Position numbers and translations under genes: made by a program
Notes under the pieces: model-generated
Told to the model about the DNA's origin: nothing
Databases searched by the model: none
What the model saw: only the letters and a program-made list of their open reading frames with translations
Assembly: GCF_000009905.1 (NCBI RefSeq)
Contig: NC_006177.1
Location: 2,046,001 to 2,110,000 of the forward strand
Reading direction: 5' to 3'
Length of the DNA: 64,000 bases
Origin: Symbiobacterium thermophilum IAM 14863
Lineage (GTDB): Bacteria > Bacillota > Sulfobacillia > Symbiobacteriales > Symbiobacteriaceae
Part shown: positions 28,142 through 36,552 of the stretch, piece by piece
Layout of the letters: the number at the start of each line of letters is the position of its first letter
How positions within the stretch are numbered: position 1 is the stretch's first letter

Positions 28142-28171
28142 TAAAGAAAACCCCCGGGCTCAGCCCGAGGG
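28142..28171 (-). terminator. Riboswitch-associated terminator upstream of cblT
   Basis: A 9-bp stem (GCCCGAGGG/CCCCCGGGC in plus-strand terms, 28163-28171 with 28151-28159) with a 3-base loop, followed on the minus strand by TTTTCTTT. It lies downstream of the cobalamin aptamer and is its likely expression platform. Confidence 0.8.
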
Positions 28172-28244
28172 AAAGAAATGACAGATCGAACGCATGGACA
28201 GCCATGCGAACGCCTCACCCTTTCACCCGAGGGTCGAGCAGCGC

Positions 28245-28425
28245 CAGCGCGGCAGGCAGGTTTCCTGACTCCGGATCCTCGCCGCCCCTCCGCCTTCCCG
28301 GCCTTCGGGCCAGTGGCACATCCCGAGGGGCGACTCCCCGTCACAGTGGCGGGACCGTGCCGGACTTGCACCGGCTTCCCTTTTAACTCCCGACCGCAGG
28401 GTCGGGAGCACCTGCCGCTGTTTGC
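28245..28425 (-). promoter_or_regulatory. Cobalamin riboswitch 1 (upstream of cblT-cblS-btuF-cobUSDC operon)
   Basis: The minus strand shows the aptamer core: GGAAGCCGGTGCAAGTCCGGC, then the B12 box GCCACTGTGACGG (around 28339-28352), and the 3' arm GTCAGGAAACCTGCC near 28255-28270. It is followed by a conserved GGGTGAAAGGG segment and a terminator. I see no good promoter just upstream, so it may lie within read-through transcripts from the cobQ-like gene. Confidence 0.95.
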
Positions 28426-28449
28426 TCTATGCAGTTGCCCTCCCAAACC

Positions 28450-28465
28450 GGCACGCTGTTGTGCC
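28450..28465. repeat. Isolated hairpin of the CGTT-loop family
   Basis: GGCAC-GCTGTT-GTGCC, with one loop change from the family consensus. It lies between the cobQ-like gene and the first cobalamin riboswitch, in the same orientation as the other members. Confidence 0.6.
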
Positions 28466-28525
28466 CAGAACCCGCATGGGTCGTTCCCTTCGTCCGGCAC
28501 CTCGCCGCACCGGAGCGCCCGCCCG

Positions 28526-29374
28526 TCACCGTTGCCGGGCAAGCAGCTCCAGCACCTGGTCCACCCGGGCGTGCCGGCGCACGTGGTCGGCCAGCCGGTC
28601 CAGGGCCCCCTCCCGCGCCGCAGCGGACGGCGCCGGGGCGCTCACATCGGTCAGGCCCGCCGAGTCCTCCTCATCGAGGCCCAGGTCGGCCAGGTAGGGA
28701 ATCACGCCGATCACCGGCAGGCCGGTGCGCTCCTCCAGCCAGCGCACGCCGTCCTCGAAGAGCGAGGCGTCGCCCCGGAAGCGGTTGATCACCAGCCCCT
28801 TCACCCGGGCCCGCTCGGCCGGGGGCAGCAGCTCCAGGGTGCCCACGATCGAGGCGAACACCCCGCCCCGGTCGATGTCGGCCACCAGCAGCACGTCGGC
28901 GTCCAGCAGTTCCGCGGTCTTCATGTTGGCCAGGTCACGGTCCCGCAGGTTCACCTCCACCGGCGAGCCGGCCCCCTCGGCCACAATCACCTCGAACTCT
29001 GCCTCCAGCCGGGCAATGGCCTCCCGCACCGCCTGCAGGGCCACAGTGTGCAGATCGGCCGTGTACTGCTGCCAGGCCATCTCGCCCAGCGACCGGCCGT
29101 TGACGATCACCTCGGAGCGGAGCTCCGTCCGGGGCAGCAGCATCACCGGGTTCATCTCCACCCGGGGGGCCACCCCCGCCGCCTGCGCCTGCATGGCCTG
29201 CACCACGCTGATGCGCAGCCCGCCCTCGATCTCCGTCGCGGCGCAGGACATGTTCTGCGCCTTGAACGGCGCCACCCGGAAGCCCTCCTGGCGCAGGATG
29301 CGGCAGAAGGCCGCGGCCAGGGTCGACTTGCCCACGCTGGATGCGGTGCCCAGGAACATCAACGAACGTGCCAT
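28526..29374 (-). CDS. cobQ: CobQ-like cobyric acid synthase lacking the glutaminase domain
   Basis: Cobyric acid synthase amidates four corrin side chains using ATP and glutamine. This 282-residue protein has the N-terminal ATPase domain: the P-loop MFLGTASSVGKSTLAAAF, the CobQ signature FKAQNMS, VEMNPVMLLP and ADIDRGGVFASIVGT. The family is normally about 500 residues with a C-terminal class I glutamine amidotransferase domain containing a Cys nucleophile. That domain is absent. After LGLDEEDSAGL the sequence jumps to a tail (LDRLADHVRRHARVDQVLELL) like the usual extreme C-terminus, which suggests internal deletion. It is the last gene of the btuFCD operon. The ATG at 29374 has AGAGGTG upstream. 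Confidence 0.85.
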   Translation of the reverse strand: MARSLMFLGTASSVGKSTLAAAFCRILRQEGFRVAPFKAQNMSCAATEIEGGLRISVVQAMQAQAAGVAPRVEMNPVMLLPRTELRSEVIVNGRSLGEMAWQQYTADLHTVALQAVREAIARLEAEFEVIVAEGAGSPVEVNLRDRDLANMKTAELLDADVLLVADIDRGGVFASIVGTLELLPPAERARVKGLVINRFRGDASLFEDGVRWLEERTGLPVIGVIPYLADLGLDEEDSAGLTDVSAPAPSAAAREGALDRLADHVRRHARVDQVLELLARQR

Positions 29375-29408
29375 GACGGTGCCACCTCTTCTGCAAGATC
29401 TCCCGGGA

Positions 29409-30233
29409 CTAGTCGCTGCCGGCGCTGACCGGCTCCAGCGGCTGGGCCGGCGCCGCAACCTCCCTCGAGAGCAGCATGACCTGCGGCTGGCCAGCGCTGG
29501 GATGGCGGACGATCCGAACCCGGCTGCCGTAGACGGTGAGGATGTTGGCCTCGGTGAGCACCTCCGCGGGCGGGCCGTCGGCCCACACGCGCCCGCCCCT
29601 CAGCATCACCAGCCGGTCCGCGTACAGCGCCGCCAGGTTCAGGTCGTGCAGGATCGCCAGAACCGTCAGCCCCTCGGTCCGGTTCAGACGCCGGACCAGA
29701 TCCAGCAGCCCCACCTGATGGGCAATGTCCAGGTGGGCAGTGGGCTCGTCCAGGATCAACAGGCGCGGTTCCTGGGCCAGGGCTCGGGCCACCATCACCC
29801 GCTGCCGCTCACCGCCCGAGAGCGCCGTGACCAGCCGGCCGGCCAGGGGCTGGGTGCCGGTCAGCCGCATGGCCCGCTCCACGGCCGCCCGGTCGCGCGG
29901 GGTCTCGCTGCGCAGCGGCGGCAGGTGCGGGATGCGCCCCAGGGCGACGATCTCCTCGACGGTGAAGGGGAACCCCACGGACGTGTCCTGGGCCACCACG
30001 GCCAGCGTCCGGGCCACCTCCCGGGGCCGCAGGCCGCGCAGATCCCGGCCGTCCAGCAGGATCCGCCCCTCCGTCGGGGGCAGCGCCCCGGTCACGGCCC
30101 GCACCAGGGTGGACTTGCCGCTGCCGTTGGGGCCCACCACCACCAGGAACTCGCCCCGGGCGACGGCCAGGTCCAGCCCGTTGAGGACCGGCTCGCCGCC
30201 ATAGCCCACGGCGAGCGATTCGATGCGCAGCAT
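29409..30233 (-). CDS. btuD: Corrinoid (FecE/BtuD-type) ABC transporter ATPase
   Basis: A 274-residue ATPase that powers corrinoid import. Walker A is GPNGSGKS near 35-42, the signature is LSGGERQRV, Walker B is LLILDEPTAHLD and the switch His is in ILHDLNLA. It lies 16 bases from the permease gene. Iron-siderophore transporters share the family; the cobalamin riboswitch upstream decides for corrinoid. Confidence 0.92.
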   Translation of the reverse strand: MLRIESLAVGYGGEPVLNGLDLAVARGEFLVVVGPNGSGKSTLVRAVTGALPPTEGRILLDGRDLRGLRPREVARTLAVVAQDTSVGFPFTVEEIVALGRIPHLPPLRSETPRDRAAVERAMRLTGTQPLAGRLVTALSGGERQRVMVARALAQEPRLLILDEPTAHLDIAHQVGLLDLVRRLNRTEGLTVLAILHDLNLAALYADRLVMLRGGRVWADGPPAEVLTEANILTVYGSRVRIVRHPSAGQPQVMLLSREVAAPAQPLEPVSAGSD

Positions 30234-30249
30234 CGGCGTCCACCTCCTT

Positions 30250-31299
30250 TCACGAACCAGGCAAGAGCTGCCGCCGCAGGATGACCAGGAAGACCGGCCC
30301 GCCGATGAGGGACATCACCAGCCCCACGGGCAGTTCGCTGACCCAGGGCAGCGAGCGGGCCACGGTGTCCGCCGCGACCACCACCACGGACCCCGTGACG
30401 GCCGCGATCGGGAGGAGCCAACGATGGTCGGGGCCCACCAGCAGCCGCACCAGGTGCGGCACGATTAACCCCACGAAGCTGATGATCCCGCAGAAGGCGA
30501 CCGCCGCGGCGGTGAGCAGCGACCCGGCGGCCAGGATCCGCCGCTTCAGCCGCTCCACGTCCACGCCCATCGACAGCGCTGCCTCCTCGCCCAGCAGGAA
30601 GGCGTTCAGCTCCCGGCCGTCCCAGAGCAGGAGCCCCAGCCCCAGCGCCAGGTACGGCAGGAGCCAGGCCGCCTTCGGCCAGTTGGCCCCGGAGAGGCCG
30701 CCCATCAGCCAGAAGACGATGGCGTCCCGGGCCTGGGAGTCGGTGAAATACATGATCAGCGAGACCAGGGAGGTGGCAACGGTGCTGACCACCATGCCGG
30801 CCAGCAGGAGGCTCACCGTGGAGGTCTGCCGGCCGGCGGTCGCCAGGCGGAAGGCTACCAGGACCGCTGCCACCCCGCCGGCGAAGGCAAAGAGCGGGAC
30901 CGGCCCCAGCCGCCACAGGCCGGTCAGGGAGGGAACGCGGTCGAAAAAGGCGATGGCCAGCGCGGCGCCCAGCGAGGCGCCGGCCGAGGCGCCGATGACC
31001 GACGGGTCCGCGAGGGGATTGCGGAAGAGCCCCTGGTACGCCGCCCCTGCCACGCTGAGCCCCATGCCCACCAGGGCCCCCATGGCCACCCGGGGGAAGC
31101 GGACGTCCCACAGGACCGCCTCCCAGGTGCGGGGCCAGGTGGCCGGGAAGTCCGCCCCCAGCCGATTCAGCAGGATCTTCACCACGTCCGCCGGCGGGAT
31201 GCGCACCGAACCCAGGGCGCCCGCCACGATCAGCGCGGCCAGCAGGGCCACCGCGGTCAAGGTCATCGCCCTGCGGCCGCGGGTCGCCCGTCCCGTCAT
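30250..31299 (-). CDS. btuC: Corrinoid (FecCD/BtuC-type) ABC transporter permease
   Basis: A 349-residue membrane protein with about nine or ten helices. Family blocks are LRNPLADPSVIGASAGA (here FRNPLADPSVIG), LLGEEAALSMGVDVERLKR and ISFVGLIVPHLVRLLVGPDHR. The ATG at 31299 overlaps the btuF stop by 4 bases; a longer frame to 31635 is a shadow of btuF. It pairs with the ATPase downstream. Confidence 0.93.
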   Translation of the reverse strand: MTGRATRGRRAMTLTAVALLAALIVAGALGSVRIPPADVVKILLNRLGADFPATWPRTWEAVLWDVRFPRVAMGALVGMGLSVAGAAYQGLFRNPLADPSVIGASAGASLGAALAIAFFDRVPSLTGLWRLGPVPLFAFAGGVAAVLVAFRLATAGRQTSTVSLLLAGMVVSTVATSLVSLIMYFTDSQARDAIVFWLMGGLSGANWPKAAWLLPYLALGLGLLLWDGRELNAFLLGEEAALSMGVDVERLKRRILAAGSLLTAAAVAFCGIISFVGLIVPHLVRLLVGPDHRWLLPIAAVTGSVVVVAADTVARSLPWVSELPVGLVMSLIGGPVFLVILRRQLLPGS

Positions 31300-32333
31300 T
31301 GCCCGAACAGCCCGGGGTGCAGGGTTTCGGCGAACCAGCGCAGCCCCTCCACCAGCCGCGGGCCCGGCCGGACCACGATGTCCTCGTTGGGCACGCCGTA
31401 CACCCGGCCCTCCCGCACCGCTCTGAGCGACTCCCAGCCGGGCCGGGTCAGGATGTCCTGCGCCATGGCCTCCGAGCCCGCCACGATGATGGCGGGGTCC
31501 GCCGCGAGCAGCTGCTCCAGCGAGTACACGGGCCACGGGCCGTCCGCGTCGCCGGCCACGTTGCTGCCGCCGGCGATGCGGATCATGTCGTCGATGAACG
31601 AGCCGGGCCCGGCGGTGGAGAGCGGATCCGGCCACACCTGATAGAAGACCGACGGCGAGTAGCTGATGGGAAGGACCTTCGCGTAGATCGCGTCGACCTC
31701 TCCCTGGATCTCGGCGACGATCGCCTCCGCCGCCTCCCGGGCGTTCACCGCCTGACCGAGCGCCACCATCTGGGCGTAGAGCTGCTCAAAGCTCGCCGGA
31801 GCGTAGACGAAGACCGTCAGGCCGTACTCCTGCTCCAGCCGCTCCCGCACATCCACCGAGCCCTCGATCATGACCACCAGGTCAGGCTCCGTGGACAGGA
31901 TGCGCTCGTAGTCGGGCGGGAAGAGGCTGCCCACCGACGGCACCTCCAGGGCCGCCTCCGGGAAGTTGCACCAGTCGGTGCGGCCGACCAGTCGGTCGCC
32001 ACGGCCCAGGGCGAAGAGCGTCTCCGTGGCCGAGGGGCCCAGCGACAGGATGCGCTGCGGCTCGGCGTCGATGGTGACCTCCCGCCCGGCGCCGTCCACC
32101 AGCGTGATGGGATAGGCGGTCTCGCCGCCTGCCTGCTGCCCACCCGTCTGCTCTCCAGTCGCAGGCTCTCCGGTCGTCTGCTCTCCAGTCGACTGCCCTA
32201 CGCTCGCCTGCTGTCCGCCCGCCTGCCCTCCGGCCGCGCCGGACCCGTCGCCCGGCGACCCGCCGCTGCACGCGGCGAGCAGGGCCGCCAGGAGCGCGGA
32301 GATCAGCAGCGCGCCCAGCCTCTGCTTTCTCAT
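31296..32333 (-). CDS. btuF: Corrinoid ABC transporter substrate-binding lipoprotein (copy 2)
   Basis: A 345-residue lipoprotein. The lipobox is LAAC near residue 21. It is followed by a Gly/Gln/Thr-rich linker with repeated TGE units. The binding domain begins near AEPQRILSLGPSATETLFALG and ends RPGPRLVEGLRWFAETLHPGLF, very like copy 1. The ATG at 32333 has AGGAGG upstream. It is the first gene of btuF-btuC-btuD-cobQ and is directly under a cobalamin riboswitch. Confidence 0.9.
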   Translation of the reverse strand: MRKQRLGALLISALLAALLAACSGGSPGDGSGAAGGQAGGQQASVGQSTGEQTTGEPATGEQTGGQQAGGETAYPITLVDGAGREVTIDAEPQRILSLGPSATETLFALGRGDRLVGRTDWCNFPEAALEVPSVGSLFPPDYERILSTEPDLVVMIEGSVDVRERLEQEYGLTVFVYAPASFEQLYAQMVALGQAVNAREAAEAIVAEIQGEVDAIYAKVLPISYSPSVFYQVWPDPLSTAGPGSFIDDMIRIAGGSNVAGDADGPWPVYSLEQLLAADPAIIVAGSEAMAQDILTRPGWESLRAVREGRVYGVPNEDIVVRPGPRLVEGLRWFAETLHPGLFGQ

Positions 32334-32402
32334 GCAGTGTACCTCCTGTGTCAGCGTAATCGCCATGCATCGTCATGTAGGTCCCAGAGCACATACGGCA
32401 GC

Positions 32403-32436
32403 AACGAAAACCCCCTCTGGACTCAACCAGAGGGGG
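32403..32436 (-). terminator. Riboswitch-associated terminator upstream of btuF
   Basis: A perfect 10-bp stem (CCCCCTCTGG/CCAGAGGGGG, 32411-32420 and 32427-32436) followed on the minus strand by TTTTCGTT. It lies about 70 bases upstream of the btuF start codon and downstream of the aptamer. Confidence 0.9.
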
Positions 32437-32504
32437 ATGCGCGACAGCACGGCAATGCAAGGCTACGCATAACGCCCCCCCTTTCACCCGAAGGCTGAGT
32501 GACG

Positions 32505-32685
32505 TTGCAGCGACAGGCAGGTCTCCTGACTTCGGATCATCGCCTTCCCCCGCCTTCCCAGCCTTCCGGCCAGTGGCGCATCGTGGGGACGGCTCCCCGT
32601 CACAGTGGCGGGACCGTGCCGGACTTGCACCGGCTTCCCTTTTAACTCCCGGAGCGCGGGGCCGGGAGCACCTGCCGCTGTGCCC
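32505..32685 (-). promoter_or_regulatory. Cobalamin riboswitch 2 (upstream of btuFCD-cobQ)
   Basis: Nearly the same core as riboswitch 1: GGAAGCCGGTGCAAGTCCGGC, the B12 box CCGCCACTGTGACGG (around 32600-32613) and the 3' arm GTCAGGAGACCTGCC near 32515-32530. The conserved GGGTGAAAGG segment follows, then the terminator at 32403-32436. Binding of cobalamin would stop btuFCD transcription. Confidence 0.95.
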
Positions 32686-32703
32686 GTATTCACCTGTGTC
32701 TCC

Positions 32704-32732
32704 AGTATAAGCGACGTGGCAACCGCTGACAA
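32704..32732 (-). promoter_or_regulatory. SigA-type promoter of the btuFCD-cobQ operon
   Basis: On the minus strand TTGTCA (32732-32727), a 17-base spacer and TATACT (32709-32704). The expected start near 32697 is just before the aptamer, an ideal placement. Confidence 0.85.
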
Positions 32733-32763
32733 CCGCAGATGTGAACGAAACGCGCGGTCCGGC

Positions 32764-33507
32764 TCAGATGCGCCCCGCGTAACGGGCCTTCAGGGCCTCG
32801 TTGTGCTCATCCGAACCGTCCACGTTGGCGCTGATGTACACCGGCGGCGTCTGCCCGGCGGCCACCAGCCGGCCGATCACCTCGGCGGTCAGCCCCTGGG
32901 CGATGAGGGCACCCGTGATAGACGAGACCGCGCAGACCTTGACGGGGCTGCCCTCCACCTCCAGCAGCGCGTCGCCAAGCGGCCCGCAGTTGTCGATCAC
33001 CACGTCCGCGAACTCGTAGAGCCGCTTGCCGCTGGGGTGGCGCGAGGTGACCGAGGTGGTGTGCGCCATCGAGGTGACCACGATCAGCTTGTGGCCCCGG
33101 CGCTTCACCTCCGCGGCCATCTCCACCGTGGAGCCGTTGCGGCCCGAGTTGGAGACGATGATGAAGATGTCCTCGGGCCGGATGTCGTACTGCGCCAGGA
33201 TCTGGTGCGCGATCTCAGGCTCCCGCTCCAGGTACGGGTTCTTCCGCTCCTCCACCGGATAGACCCCGTTGAGGAAGAGGATGTCCTCCTCGATGGCGTG
33301 GGCCGGGACCAGCCCGCCGGCCCGGCCGGCCATCTCCAGGGCAAACGCCCGGGAGTGGCCCGTGCCGAACACCTGGATGACGCCGCCCTTCATGACCGTC
33401 TCCGCCAGCAGCTCGCCCGCCCGCTTGATGGCCGGCAGCTGGGTCGCCTTCAGCCGTGCGATCGCCTCGTCCGCCGCCTGGTAGAACCGTTCCGCCGTGA
33501 TCGTCAT
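32764..33507 (-). CDS. SIS-domain protein (UPF0309 type)
   Basis: A 247-residue sugar-isomerase-domain protein. The SIS pattern is visible as VIQVFGTGHSRAFALEMAGRAGG and IFIIVSNSGRNGSTVEMA. SIS domains bind phosphosugars as isomerases, deaminases or regulators. It is the last gene of the PTS/nagA operon, 15 bases after nagA, so an amino-sugar phosphate substrate is likely. It could take the role of NagB or AgaS, but that is inference. Confidence 0.8.
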   Translation of the reverse strand: MTITAERFYQAADEAIARLKATQLPAIKRAGELLAETVMKGGVIQVFGTGHSRAFALEMAGRAGGLVPAHAIEEDILFLNGVYPVEERKNPYLEREPEIAHQILAQYDIRPEDIFIIVSNSGRNGSTVEMAAEVKRRGHKLIVVTSMAHTTSVTSRHPSGKRLYEFADVVIDNCGPLGDALLEVEGSPVKVCAVSSITGALIAQGLTAEVIGRLVAAGQTPPVYISANVDGSDEHNEALKARYAGRI

Positions 33508-33522
33508 GTCCGTTGCCCCCTT

Positions 33523-34728
33523 CTACTCGTCGATCGCCTTTGCCTCCGGGTTGTACGCGGGAGGCGGATCCCCCGGCCGGCGCACCACCCGGCCCTCGAC
33601 GACGCACCAGGCCACCTGCCAGCCCGGGCCGATGGCCACCAGGTCGGCGTCCTTGCCCGGCGCCAGGCTGCCCTTCCGGTCGGCGAGCCCGATGGCGCGG
33701 GCCGGAATCAGGGACGCCATCCGCACCGCCTCCGCCCACGGCACCCCGAGCACCTCCACCAGGTTGCGCAGGCCGTGGAGCATCAGCTTGGTGGATCCCG
33801 CGATGGTGCCGTCGGCCAGCTTCGAGTAACCCTGCTCATCGATGTACAGGTCCCGGCCCCAGAGCAGGTAGTGGCCGGGCTTCAGCCCCGCCGCGGGGAT
33901 CGCGTCGGAGATCAGGGCCACCCGGTCCGGGCCCGCCGCCCGCAGCGCGATCCGGACCGCCGCGGGGTGCACGTGCAGCAGGTCGCAGATGATCTCGCAG
34001 GTCACCCGGTCATCGGTGAGATACGCCCCCACCGCCCCGGGCTCCCGGTGGTGCAGCCCGCGCATCGCGTTGTAGGTGTGGGTAGCCAGCGAGACCCCGG
34101 CTTCGATGCCCGCCACCGTCTCTGCGTACGTCGCGTCGGTGTGCGCGCCTGCCACCGTCACCCCCTGCGCGACGAGGTAGCGGATCAGCTCCGGGGCGCC
34201 GGGCAGCTCGGGCGCCAGCGAGACCCGCCGCACCGTGCCTCCGCCGGCCGCCAGCAGCCGCTCGGCCTCGGCGACGGAGGGCGTGCGCAGGTTGTGGATG
34301 TGCATCGCCCCGGGCCGCTTCGGGTTCAGGAACGGCCCCTCCAGGTGGAGGCCCAGGATGGCGGCGCCGTCGTATTCCGCCTCCGTGGCCGCCCGGACCT
34401 GCCGGGCCACCTCCTCCAGCTCCTCCAGGGGCCGCGCGGAGGCGCTGGGCAGGAAGCCCGTCACGCCGAAGCCGGCCAGGAACCGGCCGAGCCCCTGCAG
34501 CAGCCCGACGTCCGCCCCTTCCACGGGCCACCCGCCGGCGCCGTGGATGTGCAGGTCGATCATGCCCGGGATCAGGTCGCAGTCCGGCAGGTCCACCCTA
34601 TCGACGCCCTGCAGCTCCGCCGGGACCGGCCCGGCCTCCACCGCGGCGATGCGCCGGCCGTCCACCAGCACGTAGCCGTCGACCAGGCCGCCCTCGGCGT
34701 GGATCCGTGAGCACGTAAACAGCATCAT
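33523..34728 (-). CDS. nagA: N-acetylglucosamine-6-phosphate deacetylase
   Basis: NagA removes the acetyl group from GlcNAc-6-phosphate. It is 401 residues. Metal and catalytic residues appear in DLHIHGAGGW, GLHLEGPFLNP, AGAHTDATYAE, ATHTYNAM and ALISDAIPA (catalytic Asp). It is cytosolic and overlaps the upstream gene by 4 bases. The PTS upstream would supply the 6-phosphate. Confidence 0.93.
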   Translation of the reverse strand: MMLFTCSRIHAEGGLVDGYVLVDGRRIAAVEAGPVPAELQGVDRVDLPDCDLIPGMIDLHIHGAGGWPVEGADVGLLQGLGRFLAGFGVTGFLPSASARPLEELEEVARQVRAATEAEYDGAAILGLHLEGPFLNPKRPGAMHIHNLRTPSVAEAERLLAAGGGTVRRVSLAPELPGAPELIRYLVAQGVTVAGAHTDATYAETVAGIEAGVSLATHTYNAMRGLHHREPGAVGAYLTDDRVTCEIICDLLHVHPAAVRIALRAAGPDRVALISDAIPAAGLKPGHYLLWGRDLYIDEQGYSKLADGTIAGSTKLMLHGLRNLVEVLGVPWAEAVRMASLIPARAIGLADRKGSLAPGKDADLVAIGPGWQVAWCVVEGRVVRRPGDPPPAYNPEAKAIDE

Positions 34729-36017
34729 GCGCCCGCCACCTCCGCCTTCAACTCGCTCAGCAGGTCCGCCGCCGCGTCCACCAGCCGCTCGCCGGAGCCG
34801 GGCTCGCTGGGGGCCGAGAGCGCCTCGTACCCGCCCCGGGCGAAGGCCGCACGGTCAGGGATGTAGCCGCAGTAGCCGTTGCCGTAACCCGCCACCAGGG
34901 TGACCGCGAAGGGCGAGCGGGACCGGATCGCCTGGCCCAGCGCCGAGAAGGGCTCACCCGCCAGGCTGACCAGGGCCGCGTCCCCGATCGCGAACGCCTG
35001 CACCTCGCAGTTCAGGTCGACGGGGATGCCCTCGGTGGCGTACCGCAGCGCCAGCTCTGCACCCTGCAGCGCCGTCTGGGCGATGCGGAGCTCGGCGTGG
35101 GAGGCCCCGGCCGCCTCCAGTTCCGCCACGCGCGCCCGGGCGGACTCCACCTGGAGGGCCGCCTCCTCCGCCGACGGGAGTCGCCGCGCCTCCAGGCGCA
35201 CGACCCGGGAGCGCGCCCCCAGCCGCAACGGCCGGCTGAGGGAACCGCCCTCCGGTCCGCCCAGCCGGCCCAGGGCCGTCAGCGCGGCGCCGGCCAGCAG
35301 CCAGCCGTGCCGCTCCACCTCGGCAAAGGACTGCTCCCGCCGGGTAAAGCGGGCGCTGACGTCGCCCGCGCACCCCTGGGCGAACCCGACCCAGACGTCG
35401 TCGCCCAGGGCGCGCCGCAGGGCCGCCACCGCAGCCCCCGGCCAGTCGGCGGAGATGAGCCGGTTCTCCGGGCCCATCACCGTCGGGTGGCAGCCGTAGT
35501 TGAGGAGTACCGCCCGCGGCCGGCCGCCCGCCAGCAGCGCGAGCAGCCGCAGCGTCGGGTCGAAGGGCAGGTCCGGATCGGTGCGGTTCTTGCCCAGCCC
35601 CTCCACCGGTGCCTCCGCCCAGGCCAAGTCCACCTCGGCCATCTGCCGGGTCGCCTGCAGGAGGCAGCCGGCCAGCTGCAGGGGCAGCCACGCCCGGTAC
35701 TCGGGCGGGGACGGGTGGGTGCTCCAGTCGCCGGGTGACGGGCCGGAGTGGGTATGGGACGCCAGGAGCATCACCCGCTCCGGCGGGATGCCGGTGAGCT
35801 CCGCGGCCCGGGCCCGCGCCGCCTCCACCACCGGCCGCTCCAGGTGCAGGATGTCGCAGGTGATGATCCCCAGCCGCTCACCGCCGGCCTCCAGGACCAG
35901 CGCCCGCGCAAAAAGGGGGTCGTGCACCCCCTCGGCCGGCCCGGACCGAGCCGCATAGCCCCCCATCCCGCAGGGGATGGGCGGCGTGATGATCGCACAG
36001 TGGTGTCCGGCCTTCAT
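34725..36017 (-). CDS. Neutral/alkaline ceramidase-like amidase, cytosolic
   Basis: A 430-residue protein resembling the N-terminal catalytic domain of neutral ceramidases, which cleave N-acyl bonds. The zinc-site pattern SHTHSGP is at 87-93 (H88, H90). The QGCAGDVS motif is at 214-221 with the candidate catalytic Ser221. The signal peptide and C-terminal beta domain of secreted ceramidases are missing, so it acts inside the cell. It lies between PTS IIB and nagA with overlapping or nearly overlapping ends. A role in deacylating an imported N-acyl amino sugar or glycolipid fragment is inference. Confidence 0.75.
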   Translation of the reverse strand: MKAGHHCAIITPPIPCGMGGYAARSGPAEGVHDPLFARALVLEAGGERLGIITCDILHLERPVVEAARARAAELTGIPPERVMLLASHTHSGPSPGDWSTHPSPPEYRAWLPLQLAGCLLQATRQMAEVDLAWAEAPVEGLGKNRTDPDLPFDPTLRLLALLAGGRPRAVLLNYGCHPTVMGPENRLISADWPGAAVAALRRALGDDVWVGFAQGCAGDVSARFTRREQSFAEVERHGWLLAGAALTALGRLGGPEGGSLSRPLRLGARSRVVRLEARRLPSAEEAALQVESARARVAELEAAGASHAELRIAQTALQGAELALRYATEGIPVDLNCEVQAFAIGDAALVSLAGEPFSALGQAIRSRSPFAVTLVAGYGNGYCGYIPDRAAFARGGYEALSAPSEPGSGERLVDAAADLLSELKAEVAGA

Positions 36018-36029
36018 GTTCCGGCCCCC

Positions 36030-36521
36030 TCACAGCCCCTTCTTGGCGATCAGCTCAATGAAATCGTTCTTCGGATCGGCGGGCACCATGCGGCCGGTCA
36101 GCTCGTAACCACGCTTGACGATCTCGCGGTAGATCGCCGCGTCCTCCGGCGTCACCGCGCAGGTGCGGGTGACCATCGTGAACTTGGTGCCAGGGATCGG
36201 CGCCTGGTTGCCGACGTTGATCTCCTGCGGCTTCAGGCCGCCGTCCAGGAGCGCCAGCGCGTCGGACGGGAACTTGGCGATGATGAAGATGCGCTCCTGC
36301 TCCGCCTCGGGCGAGGCGCAGTAGGCGAGCGTATCCGCCACCGAGAGCACCGACGTCTTCACGCCGCGCGCCGCGGCCGGCAGCATCATCTTCTGAATCG
36401 GATCCTGCGCGACCTTGTCGTTGCAGACGATCATGTGGTCGGCGCTCAGGTGGCTCGCCCACGCGACCGTGACCTGACCGTGGATCAGGCGGTTGTCGAT
36501 GCGCATGTGGACCACGGGCAT
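36030..36521 (-). CDS. PTS mannose/fructose/sorbose-family IIB component
   Basis: A 163-residue phosphocarrier. The active histidine is H14 in IDNRLIHGQVTVAW. IIB accepts the phosphate from IIA and gives it to the sugar carried by IIC/IID. The ATG at 36521 follows GGGAGGAGAG, so I discard a longer frame to 36590. It lies between IIA and the ceramidase-like gene. The sugar is not defined by sequence; the nagA neighbour suggests an N-acetylated amino sugar. Confidence 0.95.
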   Translation of the reverse strand: MPVVHMRIDNRLIHGQVTVAWASHLSADHMIVCNDKVAQDPIQKMMLPAAARGVKTSVLSVADTLAYCASPEAEQERIFIIAKFPSDALALLDGGLKPQEINVGNQAPIPGTKFTMVTRTCAVTPEDAAIYREIVKRGYELTGRMVPADPKNDFIELIAKKGL

Positions 36522-36552
36522 ACGTCTCTCTCCTCCCGATCGTGAGATCTGA

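Noticed and set aside
28178-29428. A 416-residue plus-strand frame over the riboswitch and cobQ-like gene
   Set aside because: It covers a clear cobalamin aptamer and the antisense of CobQ.
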